Positions 10,325 through 19,603 of a DNA stretch of 41,074 bases are shown here, in pieces. Made by a program: the position numbers and the translations under genes. The stretch spans positions 1-41,074 of the forward strand of contig NZ_JALHQJ010000022.1 in the NCBI RefSeq assembly GCF_022842015.1, read 5' to 3'. The first letter of the stretch is position 1. The number at the start of each line of letters is the position of its first letter. The notes under the pieces were generated by a model. It made no database searches and was not told the DNA's origin. It worked only from the letters and a program-made list of their open reading frames with translations. This DNA is from Nitrosomonas sp. (GTDB taxonomy: Bacteria; Pseudomonadota; Gammaproteobacteria; Burkholderiales; Nitrosomonadaceae).

Positions 10325-11479
10325 TCACTTCAGCACCACAGGTAATTGAGCGGTTAGGTTATTTTTTTCCTTGATCGCCGTACCCAATAATGCATACCCC
10401 AATATATTTCCTGCGTCATCTTGATAAAGTGCCTTAACACCATCTTCCACAGTTTCAACATTCCATTCACCTTTAACGCTAAAATCTGGCGGAGACACTA
10501 CTGTTGGGCATGATGGGGTTTTTACAATTACTGGCATTGCCGGATAATGAATCTGAGTAGGATTACCTGTAACTGTTGCAGCTAAAGCTCGCGCTGCATG
10601 CGTAATCGGCATTACAAATGGCAGTACTTTTCCTTCTATTTCAGCACAATCACCCAATGCATAAATATCGGCACGATGAGTTCGCAGCAAGCGGTTTACA
10701 ACGATTCCACGATTGACTTGAATTCCAGCTGCGGCAGCAAGTTGCGTGCGCGGTTTTAATCCAACCGCTGACAATACAATATCAGATTCGATTAATTCGC
10801 CATTATCTAGCGTCAGACGAAATCTCCCTTGCTGTGTTTGATCTACCGACCGAGCCGTTGTGTTTAAATGAAAAAATACGCCAGCAGCTTCCAATCTCTT
10901 CTGCATAAATGCTCCTCCCACTCGCGGCAAGAGACGGCCAAGTGGTTGCGCGCTCATATCAATCACATCAACTCGATAACCATTCGTTACCAAATCATTC
11001 GCAAATTCACAACCAATTAAACCAGCTCCTATAATACAAACTCTCGTTCGGCCAGTTAGCACATCCCTAAATTTTTTATAATCATCAAGATCATTAACAG
11101 TTAATATCTCTGCTATACCATTTCCTGACAACGGCAAACGTACTTGGTCAGCGCCCAGTGCCAGAACCAACTGTCCGTACACCAGCCGTTCGCCATCAGT
11201 CAAAGTTAACTCATGCCTCTCTTGATCTATCAAAGTTACCCGGCAAAAAGGGCGAATAGACATCTTCAATTGCGATCCCATTTTAACAGCATCTCCATTC
11301 AAAATGGACTCAGGATCCTTACCTGATGACAGTGCATTCGATAGCATAGGCTTGGAATAAAAACCACCATGATCTGCTGATAACATTACTATTGGTAACG
11401 CTGTATTCAGCTTGCGTATTTCACGTGCTGCGGCATAACCCGCCAAACCACTCCCCACAATTATCACTGAATTTTCCAT
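10325..11479 (-). CDS. FAD-dependent oxidoreductase, rubredoxin-NAD(+) reductase type
   Basis: Two dinucleotide-binding motifs are visible: IIVGSGLAGYAAAREI (FAD) at the N-terminus and CIIGAGLIGCEFANDL (NAD(P)H) mid-protein, plus IYALGDCAEI that closes the FAD site. A small C-terminal domain follows. The layout matches rubredoxin reductases (AlkT/RubB), which pass electrons from NADH to rubredoxin. GGAG at 11490-11493 fits ATG 11479 (384 aa); a TTG codon directly before it is less likely. No intact rubredoxin gene adjoins it, but a piece resembling a rubredoxin C-terminus lies immediately upstream (see 11484-11540). The exact electron acceptor is inferred. Confidence 0.82.
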   Translation of the reverse strand: MENSVIIVGSGLAGYAAAREIRKLNTALPIVMLSADHGGFYSKPMLSNALSSGKDPESILNGDAVKMGSQLKMSIRPFCRVTLIDQERHELTLTDGERLVYGQLVLALGADQVRLPLSGNGIAEILTVNDLDDYKKFRDVLTGRTRVCIIGAGLIGCEFANDLVTNGYRVDVIDMSAQPLGRLLPRVGGAFMQKRLEAAGVFFHLNTTARSVDQTQQGRFRLTLDNGELIESDIVLSAVGLKPRTQLAAAAGIQVNRGIVVNRLLRTHRADIYALGDCAEIEGKVLPFVMPITHAARALAATVTGNPTQIHYPAMPVIVKTPSCPTVVSPPDFSVKGEWNVETVEDGVKALYQDDAGNILGYALLGTAIKEKNNLTAQLPVVLK

Positions 11480-11483
11480 CAAT

Positions 11484-11540
11484 TCATTTCTCCATCATTT
11501 CAAAGCACACTTGAAACACTCCACACTTTGGGCAAATCAA
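11484..11540 (-). pseudogene. possible remnant of a rubredoxin gene (C-terminal knuckle only)
   Basis: Just before the reductase start, the minus strand encodes CPKCGVFQVCFEMMEK then TGA. Rubredoxin C-termini read CPxCG, five residues, then FE; the spacing here is exact, and the neighbour is a rubredoxin reductase. The frame is blocked upstream by TAG (11543-11541), so at most 18 codons from a TTG are open. About 98 nt further upstream (11638-11627) another frame reads CDCGLV, a weak echo of the first rubredoxin knuckle (CxxCG). A frame-shifted, decayed rubredoxin gene is the best reading; a chance match or short coupled leader peptide remains possible. Confidence 0.4.
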
Positions 11541-11683
11541 CTATATGAAACAGCTTCACATCTCAAGTGTCTATTCTAATTCCGTGTGTGATTTAAGTGT
11601 GTGCGCCATAACATGAACATGACCAGACCGCAATCGCATTGTCATTGTTAGTGTTTCCGTCCCTTATTTTTATTTTGGGATTA

Positions 11684-11732
11684 AAAAAAGCACATCGGAT
11701 CCGGAAATACTTCCTTCTCAATGCGCTTTTTT
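11684..11732 (-). terminator. transcription terminator between mlaA and the reductase
   Basis: AAAAAAGCACAT (11684-11695) pairs with ATGCGCTTTTTT (11721-11732) with one mismatch. On the minus strand the hairpin is followed by a T-run, so it fits termination after mlaA; the A/T-rich arms would also work on the plus strand. The loop contains the small palindrome CGGATCCG. The rest of the 11541-11850 interval shows no gene. Confidence 0.6.
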
Positions 11733-11850
11733 GGTATGTCAACTAATGATCAATAAACTAATTTATTATTCAAATTCGTAGCAAGTTGTAGTGTTGATGC
11801 TACTTTTTCAATCCCGAAATTTAAAAAACACATCTGCTTAACGTTTATAA

Positions 11851-12615
11851 CTATTTTTCTTCACTACTATTATTTACTAAGCTAGTACGTCTTTGTAAAT
11901 ATGCATCACGCATGAATTCATATTTATCCAACGCAGCTTCTTCCAGTGTTTTCTCAACATCTAACAGCTGTGCACGTGTATCTACAGCTCTCGCTGCTGC
12001 TATTGGAATACGCACAGCAGTTGAATTAATATAGTCCACATTATGTAGAAAAACCCCTGTCACTCCTTGTGTAACAGGATCCATAAAGAAACTATCAACG
12101 GCAACGCCAAAAGTATCACGCACGGAACTCGGCCCCAAGAAAGGTAGAACCACATAAGGCCCGCTGCCAATTCCATAATGCCCCAAAGTTTGACCAAAAT
12201 CCTCATTTCGCTTGCTGAGATTCACATCACTAGCTGCACTTATATCGCTTGCAATATCGATCAAACCAAAAATACCAAAAGTGGTGTTGATAAGTAGTCG
12301 AGCGCCAGTGGCAAGTGCACTCTCATAATTTAATTGAAGAATAGAGTTCGTTATCACCACCACATCGTTAAGGTTTGAAAAAAAGTTCCCCACCACCAGT
12401 TCGAGGGGATCAGGCATAATCTTCTTGTAACCTCTAGCAACTGGTTCGAAAACATTGTCATCGACCATCTCATTAAAACTAAAAACAGCACGATTCATTG
12501 GTTCTAGAGGATCGTAAGTACCGTTCTCGTTATTGAGTTTCGTAGTGGCGCAGCCAGTTAAAAATACACCGACCAATAAAATAGCGACAATTCTGGAATG
12601 GATCATATTAATCAT
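11851..12615 (-). CDS. mlaA: outer-membrane lipid-asymmetry lipoprotein MlaA (VacJ)
   Basis: A lipoprotein: hydrophobic signal followed by lipobox LTGC, then the VacJ core with DPLEPMNRAVFSFNE, GNFFSNLNDVV, RLLINTTFGIFGLIDIA, FGQTLGHYGIGSGPYVVLPFLGPSSVRD and the DPVTQ segment. MlaA removes misplaced phospholipids from the outer leaflet of the outer membrane and passes them to the Mla chain. At 254 aa the length is normal. The rest of the Mla system (mlaFEDCB) is not in the window. ATG 12615 or the second ATG three codons later could start it. Confidence 0.93.
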   Translation of the reverse strand: MINMIHSRIVAILLVGVFLTGCATTKLNNENGTYDPLEPMNRAVFSFNEMVDDNVFEPVARGYKKIMPDPLELVVGNFFSNLNDVVVITNSILQLNYESALATGARLLINTTFGIFGLIDIASDISAASDVNLSKRNEDFGQTLGHYGIGSGPYVVLPFLGPSSVRDTFGVAVDSFFMDPVTQGVTGVFLHNVDYINSTAVRIPIAAARAVDTRAQLLDVEKTLEEAALDKYEFMRDAYLQRRTSLVNNSSEEK

Positions 12616-12848
12616 ACTCTTATTTTAGTAAAAAATTTTATGGATCTTGCCACACTTATAGAATCGGTTCAATACGAACAGATCCAAGGTGATACCTTTG
12701 TTCAAACCAACTATGAACAAATGCTACTTCTTCTCTAAACATTAAAAAGAAACCTTATGAATTAGATCTCAAGCTTCTGGTATACGACAGATTAATCAGG
12801 GTATTTAACAAAAATTAATTGGCTAAGTACTATACATTAATTTTATAT

Positions 12849-14942
12849 TTAAGCCACCCCCATTCCATTGTGGCGCAACAACGCATCCAATTCTGGCTCT
12901 CGCCCCCGGAAAGCTATAAATGACTCCAATGCCGAACGACTGCCCCCCACTGCAAGAATCTCTTCAAGAAAGTGCGATCCAGTCACTGCATTAACTACCC
13001 CAGTCGATGCAACCTCTTCAAAAACACTATAAGCATCCGCCGAAAGAACTTCCGCCCATTTATAACTGTAATAACCAGCAGCATACCCCCCCGCAAAAAT
13101 ATGCGCAAAGCTATTTGGGAAACGGTTAAAATCAGGCGGAATGATCACTGCCACCTCACTTCGAATCTCATAAGTTAACTGTAGTACCGTCTTGTCACCA
13201 TCCGGTTTATAATCAAAATGCGCATGCATATCAAATAAAGCAAACTCAATCTGCCGCAACATTTGCAACCCACTTTGGAAGTTTTTTGCTTCCAACATCT
13301 TATCAAACAAAACCCTAGGTATGGATTCTCCGGTATCAATGTGGTGCGTCATTCCGCTCACCACATCCCACTCCCAACAAAAATTCTCCATAAACTGGCT
13401 CGGTAGTTCTACCGCATCCCATTCGACACCGTGAATGCCAGACACGCCTAAATCCTCAACCTTTGTCAGCAAATGATGTAACCCATGGCCAAATTCATGG
13501 AATAAGACAATTACTTCATTGTGTGTGAATAATGCAGGACGTAACTGTTCGTTAATTGTCAATGGTGCCGAGAAATTGCATGAAAGATACGCAACTGGTA
13601 CTTGTATTTTGTATTTTCCGGTTTGCTGATCATCGATTCGCCGCCGCGTAACTGCTTCGTCCATCCAAGCGCCGCCTTGCTTGGTAGTCCGCGCATACAG
13701 ATCCAAATAGAATTGACCGATCAGTTGTCCAGAAGCATCCAGAATATCAAAAAACTTAACATCGGGATGCCAGCATTGAACATCGCGCGAAGCCAATACA
13801 GGAAGAATTTGAATGCCATACAACTTTTCCACCAGCATAAACATACCAGCGAGTACTTTATCCTCCGGAAAATACTGTTTAACTTCCTGATCTGAGAAAG
13901 CATAACGTTCCTCGCGTAATTTTTCACTGACATAAGCCACATCCCAAGCCTCAAGTTTTGGCAGATTTAATTTCTCGGCTGCAAATTGCTTAAGCGCTTG
14001 CAAATCTCTCTCGGCATACAACCTTGCCTTAGCCGCCAGCTCCCTCAGAAAATCGAGAACCTGTTGTGGAGAGGTTGCCATTTTTGTCGCCAACGAAACT
14101 TCAGCATAATTTTCATAGCCCAGCATTTGCGCTTCTTCTCGGCGGAGCCTCAAGATCTTGTTAATAAGGAGCATATTATCTTTATCCGATCCAGCTTGGC
14201 TATCAAACTCACTGGCTCGCGTAACATAACCACGATACATCTTCTCACGCAAATTGCGATCGTCCGCATATTGCAGCACAGGAAGGTACGAAGGCATATG
14301 TAAGGTAAACTTCCAACCTGCTTTTGAGTCTGCCGCGGCCAATTCCTTAGCCGCCTGAAGCACATCAACTGGAATACCCGTCACGGTTCTAACATCCTCA
14401 ACCAACAATTCAAATGCATTCGTTGCGTCCAGTAAATTGTCATTGAATGCTGATGATAGCTTTGATAATTCTTTCTGAATCTGCAAAAATCGTTGTTTCT
14501 TTTCAGACGGCAATTCCGCACCACCTAAACGAAAATCTCTCAATTCATTTTCAATGATCTTCTTTCGTGCCGGAGTCAAAAGACTGAACTCCGAGCTTGC
14601 ACGCAATTGCTTAAATTTTTCAAACAGCAATACGTCCTGAGACAACTCAGCATAAAACTGAGTGATCAGAGGTAAATTGGCATTGTAGATTTCCCGTAAC
14701 TGTGCAGTATTCATCACCGCATTTAAATGCGACACTTGACCCCAGGCGCGTGACAAACGCTCATTTGCATCCACCATTGGTTGCACAAAATTCTGCCAAG
14801 TAGGCGCTTGAACATCTGCCCGCACTTTTTCAATTACTGCACGATTCTCTTGCAATAGTGTTTCAATGGCTGGTGCAATATGTTCATTCGTTATTTCTGC
14901 AAAACGAGGAAGCCTGGAAAAATCTAGCAATGGGTTCGGCAT
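12849..14942 (-). CDS. prlC: oligopeptidase A (M3 metallopeptidase)
   Basis: 697 aa, M3 family. The zinc site HEFGHGLHH lies near residue 480, with the downstream ExxxxPSQFMENFCWEW segment supplying the third ligand. It matches E. coli PrlC (680 aa) through the GGYAAGYYSYKWAEVLSADAYSVFEE motif close to the C-terminus. PrlC is a cytoplasmic enzyme that clears signal-peptide fragments and short peptides. It stands alone between mlaA and pyrC' on the same strand. The 12616-12848 gap has no convincing gene. Confidence 0.94.
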   Translation of the reverse strand: MPNPLLDFSRLPRFAEITNEHIAPAIETLLQENRAVIEKVRADVQAPTWQNFVQPMVDANERLSRAWGQVSHLNAVMNTAQLREIYNANLPLITQFYAELSQDVLLFEKFKQLRASSEFSLLTPARKKIIENELRDFRLGGAELPSEKKQRFLQIQKELSKLSSAFNDNLLDATNAFELLVEDVRTVTGIPVDVLQAAKELAAADSKAGWKFTLHMPSYLPVLQYADDRNLREKMYRGYVTRASEFDSQAGSDKDNMLLINKILRLRREEAQMLGYENYAEVSLATKMATSPQQVLDFLRELAAKARLYAERDLQALKQFAAEKLNLPKLEAWDVAYVSEKLREERYAFSDQEVKQYFPEDKVLAGMFMLVEKLYGIQILPVLASRDVQCWHPDVKFFDILDASGQLIGQFYLDLYARTTKQGGAWMDEAVTRRRIDDQQTGKYKIQVPVAYLSCNFSAPLTINEQLRPALFTHNEVIVLFHEFGHGLHHLLTKVEDLGVSGIHGVEWDAVELPSQFMENFCWEWDVVSGMTHHIDTGESIPRVLFDKMLEAKNFQSGLQMLRQIEFALFDMHAHFDYKPDGDKTVLQLTYEIRSEVAVIIPPDFNRFPNSFAHIFAGGYAAGYYSYKWAEVLSADAYSVFEEVASTGVVNAVTGSHFLEEILAVGGSRSALESFIAFRGREPELDALLRHNGMGVA

Positions 14943-15010
14943 GTCTCTCCAACTAATTGAAAAATATTTCTTTGTATTATCGTTAATAAATCAGAAAAGC
15001 ATGATCGTAT

Positions 15011-16285
15011 TCAATGTTCATAAACAATGCGACCATTCACCAGGGTATACTTAATTCCACCCGGCAATTCCATGCCCATAAAAGGCGTATTCTTGCCTTG
15101 ACTTAAAATGGCAGAGGACGTCACTTTCCAATAGTGATCAGGGTCAAAAATACAAATATCCGCCGCACTTCCGATGGACAAATGCCCTGCATCAATGCCC
15201 AGAATCCTCGCTGGATCGGAAGTAATCTTTGCTAAGATTTTTGGCAAAGATAGGTGCATTTCTGTCCCCCATTTTAATGTTAAGGGTAGCAATAATTCTA
15301 CGCCCGTTGCTCCGATATCAGATTGACCGAATGGCAACAGTTTGGCATCTTCATCTACTGGTGCGTGATCGGAACAAATGGCGTCAATCGTACCATTCAA
15401 CAGACCCTGCCGCAACGCATCCCGATCCTCAAAACCACGCAATGGTGGCATTAAATGACAGTTGGAATCAAAGAAACCAATATCCATATCTGACAGATGC
15501 AAATGATTAATTGTCACATCACATGTTATCGGCAAACCCTGTTGCTTGGCAGCACGAATCATCGTCAGCCCTTCAGCACTGGAAATTCGGCACAGATGCA
15601 CCTTAACTCCTGTTTCTTTGGTCAATAATATAATGTTGGAAATAGCAATTGTTTCTGCACAAACAGGGATTGTAAGTAGCCCCAATCGGGTTGCAACTTC
15701 ACCATCATGCGCCACGCCATCACCAGTCAAACTGATTTCTTGAGGGCGTAACCACACGCTAAAATCAAATGTAGATGCATACCGCATAGCCTGCATTAAC
15801 ACCCGAAGGTTTGGCAACAAGCCATCCGGCTGACCAAAAACCACACAACCAGCGTCGTTTAGTTCCGCCATTTCGGTCAATCGCTCACCTTTCAATCCTT
15901 GAGTAAGCGCACCAATAGGGTATACATGGGCTTGATTCAGATTCTTGGCGCGATGCTTCAACATTTCTACCAAGCCTGGCTCATCCAGTGGTGGATCCGT
16001 ATCCGGCGGACAAGCTATGCTCGTTACACCACCGGCAACGGCCGCATTCATTTCGGATTCAAGGGTAGCCTTATATTCCAGCCCTGGCTCACGCAAGCGC
16101 ACGGATAAATCGACCAGACCCGGGCATACAATTAACGATTGAGCATCAATTATACGGCTAGCTTGAAATTTAACAGGGACCTCACCTATTCCGACAACTT
16201 TGCCTTTAGCAATAAAAATATCTTGAATAGAATCAATATCGTTTCGTGGATCAATAAAACGTCCATTCTTTATATGAATTCTCAT
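15011..16285 (-). CDS. pyrC': inactive dihydroorotase homologue PyrC' (aspartate carbamoyltransferase partner)
   Basis: 424 aa amidohydrolase of the dihydroorotase class I type. Active enzymes carry a metal-binding DxHxH in the first strand; here the strand reads PGLVDLSVRLREPG, so both histidines are replaced (Ser61, Arg63). The late Asp motif CSDHAPV is kept. The gene lies 7 bp after pyrB. In Pseudomonas an equivalent non-catalytic PyrC' is needed to assemble the PyrB dodecamer, and the same role is inferred here. A true pyrC should be elsewhere in the genome. Assignment as non-catalytic is strong because the zinc ligands are absent. Confidence 0.88.
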   Translation of the reverse strand: MRIHIKNGRFIDPRNDIDSIQDIFIAKGKVVGIGEVPVKFQASRIIDAQSLIVCPGLVDLSVRLREPGLEYKATLESEMNAAVAGGVTSIACPPDTDPPLDEPGLVEMLKHRAKNLNQAHVYPIGALTQGLKGERLTEMAELNDAGCVVFGQPDGLLPNLRVLMQAMRYASTFDFSVWLRPQEISLTGDGVAHDGEVATRLGLLTIPVCAETIAISNIILLTKETGVKVHLCRISSAEGLTMIRAAKQQGLPITCDVTINHLHLSDMDIGFFDSNCHLMPPLRGFEDRDALRQGLLNGTIDAICSDHAPVDEDAKLLPFGQSDIGATGVELLLPLTLKWGTEMHLSLPKILAKITSDPARILGIDAGHLSIGSAADICIFDPDHYWKVTSSAILSQGKNTPFMGMELPGGIKYTLVNGRIVYEH

Positions 16286-16292
16286 GCAATCC

Positions 16293-17252
16293 TTAAACCT
16301 GATTGCCTGTCAAAATTGACATCACAGCCATGCGCACTGCGATACCAAATGTCACTTGAGGCAAAATCACCGATTGTTTACCATCTGCAACTGCTGAATC
16401 AATCTCTACGCCACGATTCATTGGCCCAGGATGCATCACTATTGCATCGCGCCGGGCAAGTGACAACTTCTCCGCAGTCAGCCCATAATATTTAAAGTAT
16501 TCCTCAGCGCTAGGCAAATTTGCACCTTTCATCCGCTCATTCTGCAAACGCAGCATCATCAATACATCAACATCTTTCAATCCTTTTGCCATATCGTGAT
16601 AAACATGCACGCCAAGACGTTCCACCATCTTGGGTAGCAAAGTTTTCGGCGCAATGACACGCACTTCTGGAACACCCAATGTCGTTAATGCATGAATTTG
16701 GGAACGCGCTACTCGGGAATGCAAAATGTCACCGATAATGGCAACACGTAAGTTACGAAAATCATGCTTGTATCGCCGAATCGTGAACATATCTAGCAAA
16801 GCTTGCGTCGGATGCGCATGGCTCCCATCCCCAGCATTGATCACATGAATGTCTGAGCGAACATGTTTTGCAATCAGGTGAGCAGCACCACTTTGCGCAT
16901 GTCGCACAACAAACATATCTGCATTCATTGCAGAAAGATTGTCCACGGTATCCAACAATGTTTCACCTTTAGATTGTGCAGAAACCGCAATATTTAAATT
17001 GATGACATCAGCTGACAAACGTTTGGCAGCAATTTCAAATGTTGTTCGTGTGCGCGTACTTGACTCGAAGAAAAGATTGAATATCGACTTACCACGTAAC
17101 AATGGTATTTTCTTGACATCACGTTCAGTAACTCCCACAAAAGATTCTGCCGTATCCAGAATATGCAACAGTATAGACACTGGCAAACCTTCCGTCGTCA
17201 ATAAGTGCTGCAGCGCACCATTTCCATCCAATTGCGGATTTCTATTGATCAT
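16293..17252 (-). CDS. pyrB: aspartate carbamoyltransferase catalytic subunit
   Basis: First committed step of pyrimidine synthesis: carbamoyl phosphate plus aspartate gives carbamoyl aspartate. The carbamoyl-phosphate motif [13 protein letters not shown] is near residue 60; also [14 protein letters not shown] and [12 protein letters not shown]. Length is 319 aa. Its start overlaps the pyrR stop (ATGA), and pyrC' follows closely. No pyrI regulatory subunit is present, consistent with the PyrB-PyrC' holoenzyme type. Confidence 0.96.
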   Translation of the reverse strand: MINRNPQLDGNGALQHLLTTEGLPVSILLHILDTAESFVGVTERDVKKIPLLRGKSIFNLFFESSTRTRTTFEIAAKRLSADVINLNIAVSAQSKGETLLDTVDNLSAMNADMFVVRHAQSGAAHLIAKHVRSDIHVINAGDGSHAHPTQALLDMFTIRRYKHDFRNLRVAIIGDILHSRVARSQIHALTTLGVPEVRVIAPKTLLPKMVERLGVHVYHDMAKGLKDVDVLMMLRLQNERMKGANLPSAEEYFKYYGLTAEKLSLARRDAIVMHPGPMNRGVEIDSAVADGKQSVILPQVTFGIAVRMAVMSILTGNQV

Positions 17253-17755
17253 TCCGGAGAATTCTTATCATATAAATTCAGGCTTAACTTGCCATTTTCT
17301 TCCTGCTTCAATTCCAACATCTTTTCTGCAGGTAGATCAAGTTCCACACCAATATACTGGGCCGCGATCGGTAATTCCCGGCCACCACGATCGACCAAAG
17401 TTGCCAGGATAATCGATGCCGGCCGACCGTAATCAAACAACTCGTTGATCGCTGCACGAACGGTACGTCCAGTGTTCAGCACATCATCGACCAGCAGAAT
17501 ATGCGCCCCCTCCACTTCAAAAGGGATTTCTGACGGCTTAATTTGTGCATGCAAGCCAATCTTATCGAAATCATCTCGATAGAAAGACACATTCAATATA
17601 CCGAGCGGCTTTGTGATTGCCAAATCTTGGTGCAGACGTTCTGCCAACCACACCCCGCCTGTGCGAATACCAACCAACGCATAATCCCTATTGCCATCGG
17701 TTTGTATTTTTCTTGCAAGGTTATTAAAGACTTTCTCTGCGTCCGGTAATTGCAT
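17249..17755 (-). CDS. pyrR: PyrR bifunctional regulator/uracil phosphoribosyltransferase type protein
   Basis: A type I phosphoribosyltransferase with the PRPP loop [17 protein letters not shown] and conserved [14 protein letters not shown]. PyrR proteins of Gram-positives attenuate pyr operons; in proteobacteria a regulatory role is less certain. The frame is open from TTG 17767 and ATG 17764. ATG 17755 (giving MQLPDAEKV) best matches where family proteins begin, so it is chosen (168 aa). It overlaps the end of ruvX and couples to pyrB. Confidence 0.88.
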   Translation of the reverse strand: MQLPDAEKVFNNLARKIQTDGNRDYALVGIRTGGVWLAERLHQDLAITKPLGILNVSFYRDDFDKIGLHAQIKPSEIPFEVEGAHILLVDDVLNTGRTVRAAINELFDYGRPASIILATLVDRGGRELPIAAQYIGVELDLPAEKMLELKQEENGKLSLNLYDKNSPE

Positions 17756-18221
17756 GCTGTTCATCAAAAAATGATTGAAGTATTTGTTGTGCGGCTATTT
17801 GATCTAATACTGATTTTTGCTCCCTTCCAGCAACACCAGCTTCACGTAAAGCAGCACTGGCTGTTTGACTCGTATAGCGCTCATCTTGCATGACTACCTG
17901 GATGTTAAAACGTCCTGCCAGACGCCGTGCAAAACGTTGACTTAATTGAGTCAATTCATGCGCGGTTCCATCACTATGTAATGGCAAACCCACTACAAAT
18001 AATATGGGTTGCCAAGCTTCGATTAATCGGGCAATCATTACAAAGCGCTTATCCGTCACTTCGCTGTCAATTGTAATAAGGGGATGCGCTATACCTAGCG
18101 CTGTATTGCCGATGGCCACTCCTATGCGCTTTTTTCCAAAATCAAAAGCCAAAACAGATCCATCAGAAAATTGCCCTATTGGCTGGCTTATCTGTTGGTT
18201 TTTCGATAATTGTTCTATCAT
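17724..18221 (-). CDS. ruvX: RuvX/YqgF family Holliday-junction-resolvase-like protein (pre-16S rRNA nuclease)
   Basis: 165 aa RNase H-like fold: VLAFDFGKKRIGVAIGN, FVVGLPLHSDGT, QDERYTSQTA and a C-terminal DQIAAQQILQSFFD. E. coli YqgF processes the 5' end of pre-16S rRNA; the Holliday-junction role was proposed from the fold. It follows yqgE by 12 bp and its 3' end overlaps pyrR, so yqgE-ruvX-pyrR-pyrB-pyrC' looks like one transcription unit. Confidence 0.93.
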   Translation of the reverse strand: MIEQLSKNQQISQPIGQFSDGSVLAFDFGKKRIGVAIGNTALGIAHPLITIDSEVTDKRFVMIARLIEAWQPILFVVGLPLHSDGTAHELTQLSQRFARRLAGRFNIQVVMQDERYTSQTASAALREAGVAGREQKSVLDQIAAQQILQSFFDEQHAITGRRESL

Positions 18222-18233
18222 TGGCTTCTATGC

Positions 18234-18797
18234 TTAAGCATGCCCGACTTCATTGGACAGATTTGCATAATTGTTAATTCCCAGTAACTGCATTGCAGCC
18301 GGTAGTCTTTCTTCAGAAGGGAGCTCAAATATTACGTCTGTTGAAGCCGGCACAGTCAACCACGCATTCTGAGCCAACTCATGTTCAATCTGACCCGCCG
18401 CCCAGCCCGCATATCCCACCGCAACTATAGCTTGATCAGGTCCATCAGCATTGGCGATGGCTTTTAGGATATCCATCGATGTAGTTAAACCAATCTCTTG
18501 ATTCACGCTCAATGTTGATTGCCAGCTCCCTGCTGGACGATGCAAAACAAATCCGCAATCCAACTGTACAGGCCCGCCAAATAATACCGAGGTCGATTCA
18601 GCAAGAGGGTCCGTTGATGAAATGCTCAACTGCCTAAAAAGATTGATCAATGTCATATCGGTAGGACGATTAATGACAATCCCCAACGCCCCTTGCTCGT
18701 TATGCTCACAAACATATGTCAGTGTTTTAGAAAATATTGAATCCGCCATTGCAGGCATCGCAATTAAGAAATGATGTGTTAAATTAACATTTTTCAT
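18234..18797 (-). CDS. yqgE: YqgE/AlgH family protein
   Basis: 187 aa with the family N-terminus [38 protein letters not shown] and the later [23 protein letters not shown]. YqgE/AlgH proteins form a compact alpha/beta fold whose role is unsettled; the AlgH name comes from an alginate phenotype in Pseudomonas. The gene order yqgE-ruvX-pyrR is conserved in many beta- and gammaproteobacteria and supports the assignment. Confidence 0.93.
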   Translation of the reverse strand: MKNVNLTHHFLIAMPAMADSIFSKTLTYVCEHNEQGALGIVINRPTDMTLINLFRQLSISSTDPLAESTSVLFGGPVQLDCGFVLHRPAGSWQSTLSVNQEIGLTTSMDILKAIANADGPDQAIVAVGYAGWAAGQIEHELAQNAWLTVPASTDVIFELPSEERLPAAMQLLGINNYANLSNEVGHA

Positions 18798-18875
18798 AGC
18801 AAAAACTCTATCTTCTCAAAACGTTATGATTTTTATTCTTTATTTATCATATAAAATTATTGAAAAATCTTTTAC

Positions 18876-19502
18876 TTAAATCCAGTATGCCGTTTGAGTC
18901 ATTACTTTTGATCCTAGTTTCATAGTAACTTTCACTGGGAAAGGCAACTCTACACCGCCATGCGACAACGCCATCGTTGCATGACTGGCTTCATCAATTT
19001 CCATTTGCTTCACTATAGCGCGACTTCTTCCGTCATTATCGGGTAATCGCTGCAAATGGCTGGATAAGTGCTCCCCCACCTGATGCTCTGTCTCAGCAAG
19101 GAAACCAAGATTCCATTTATCCCCTAACATTCCCGCGAACATTCCTATCGCGAAAGATCCGCCATACCAAAGTGGATTAAGCACGCTTTTACGGCCGCCC
19201 AGTTCAGCAATGCGACGTTCTGTCCATGCCAAATGCTCTGTCTCTTCACGAGCAGCTTGTAATAGTGTTTGTTGCACCGCCTCATTACGCGCTGTTAATC
19301 CTTGCCCCTGGTAAAGAGCTTGCGCACATACTTCACCCACATGATTCACTCGCATCAACGCACAAGACAATCGCTTCTCTACATCAGTCAGAGCTGCTTC
19401 TGGCAACTCTCCACCCGGAACAGGGCGCACAGTCTGCGCCGAAGTTAGTAAAGTACGTAAAGCACTATCAAAACCAATAATAAACTTATCAATATTCATC
19501 AT
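18876..19502 (-). CDS. coq7: demethoxyubiquinone hydroxylase Coq7
   Basis: A di-iron monooxygenase that adds the last hydroxyl to the ubiquinone ring. The two ligand motifs are [13 protein letters not shown] and [10 protein letters not shown], with [18 protein letters not shown] supplying another Glu. Membrane-associated helix [17 protein letters not shown] lies between. The open frame begins at 19517, but ATG 19502 (or 19499) follows a GAG element and fits the family start (208 aa). This oxygen-dependent form suits an aerobic ammonia oxidiser. Confidence 0.93.
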   Translation of the reverse strand: MMNIDKFIIGFDSALRTLLTSAQTVRPVPGGELPEAALTDVEKRLSCALMRVNHVGEVCAQALYQGQGLTARNEAVQQTLLQAAREETEHLAWTERRIAELGGRKSVLNPLWYGGSFAIGMFAGMLGDKWNLGFLAETEHQVGEHLSSHLQRLPDNDGRSRAIVKQMEIDEASHATMALSHGGVELPFPVKVTMKLGSKVMTQTAYWI

Positions 19503-19603
19503 TATTTCATATCTCAATTAAGAACAAGAATCATAAAAATCACACCAAGATTCTCAGATAAATTGTAATTTTAATTAATTTACATATTAGCAATCTGTTT
19601 TCA

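Noticed and set aside
12640..12738. A 32-codon plus-strand frame (MDLATLIESVQYEQ...) between mlaA and prlC
   Set aside because: No ribosome site, no recognisable similarity, and it lies antisense in the upstream region of mlaA; probably chance.
15011..16285. Naming the gene as an active dihydroorotase (pyrC)
   Set aside because: The zinc-binding histidines of the DxHxH motif are replaced by Ser and Arg, and the gene is coupled to pyrB as in pyrB-pyrC' systems.
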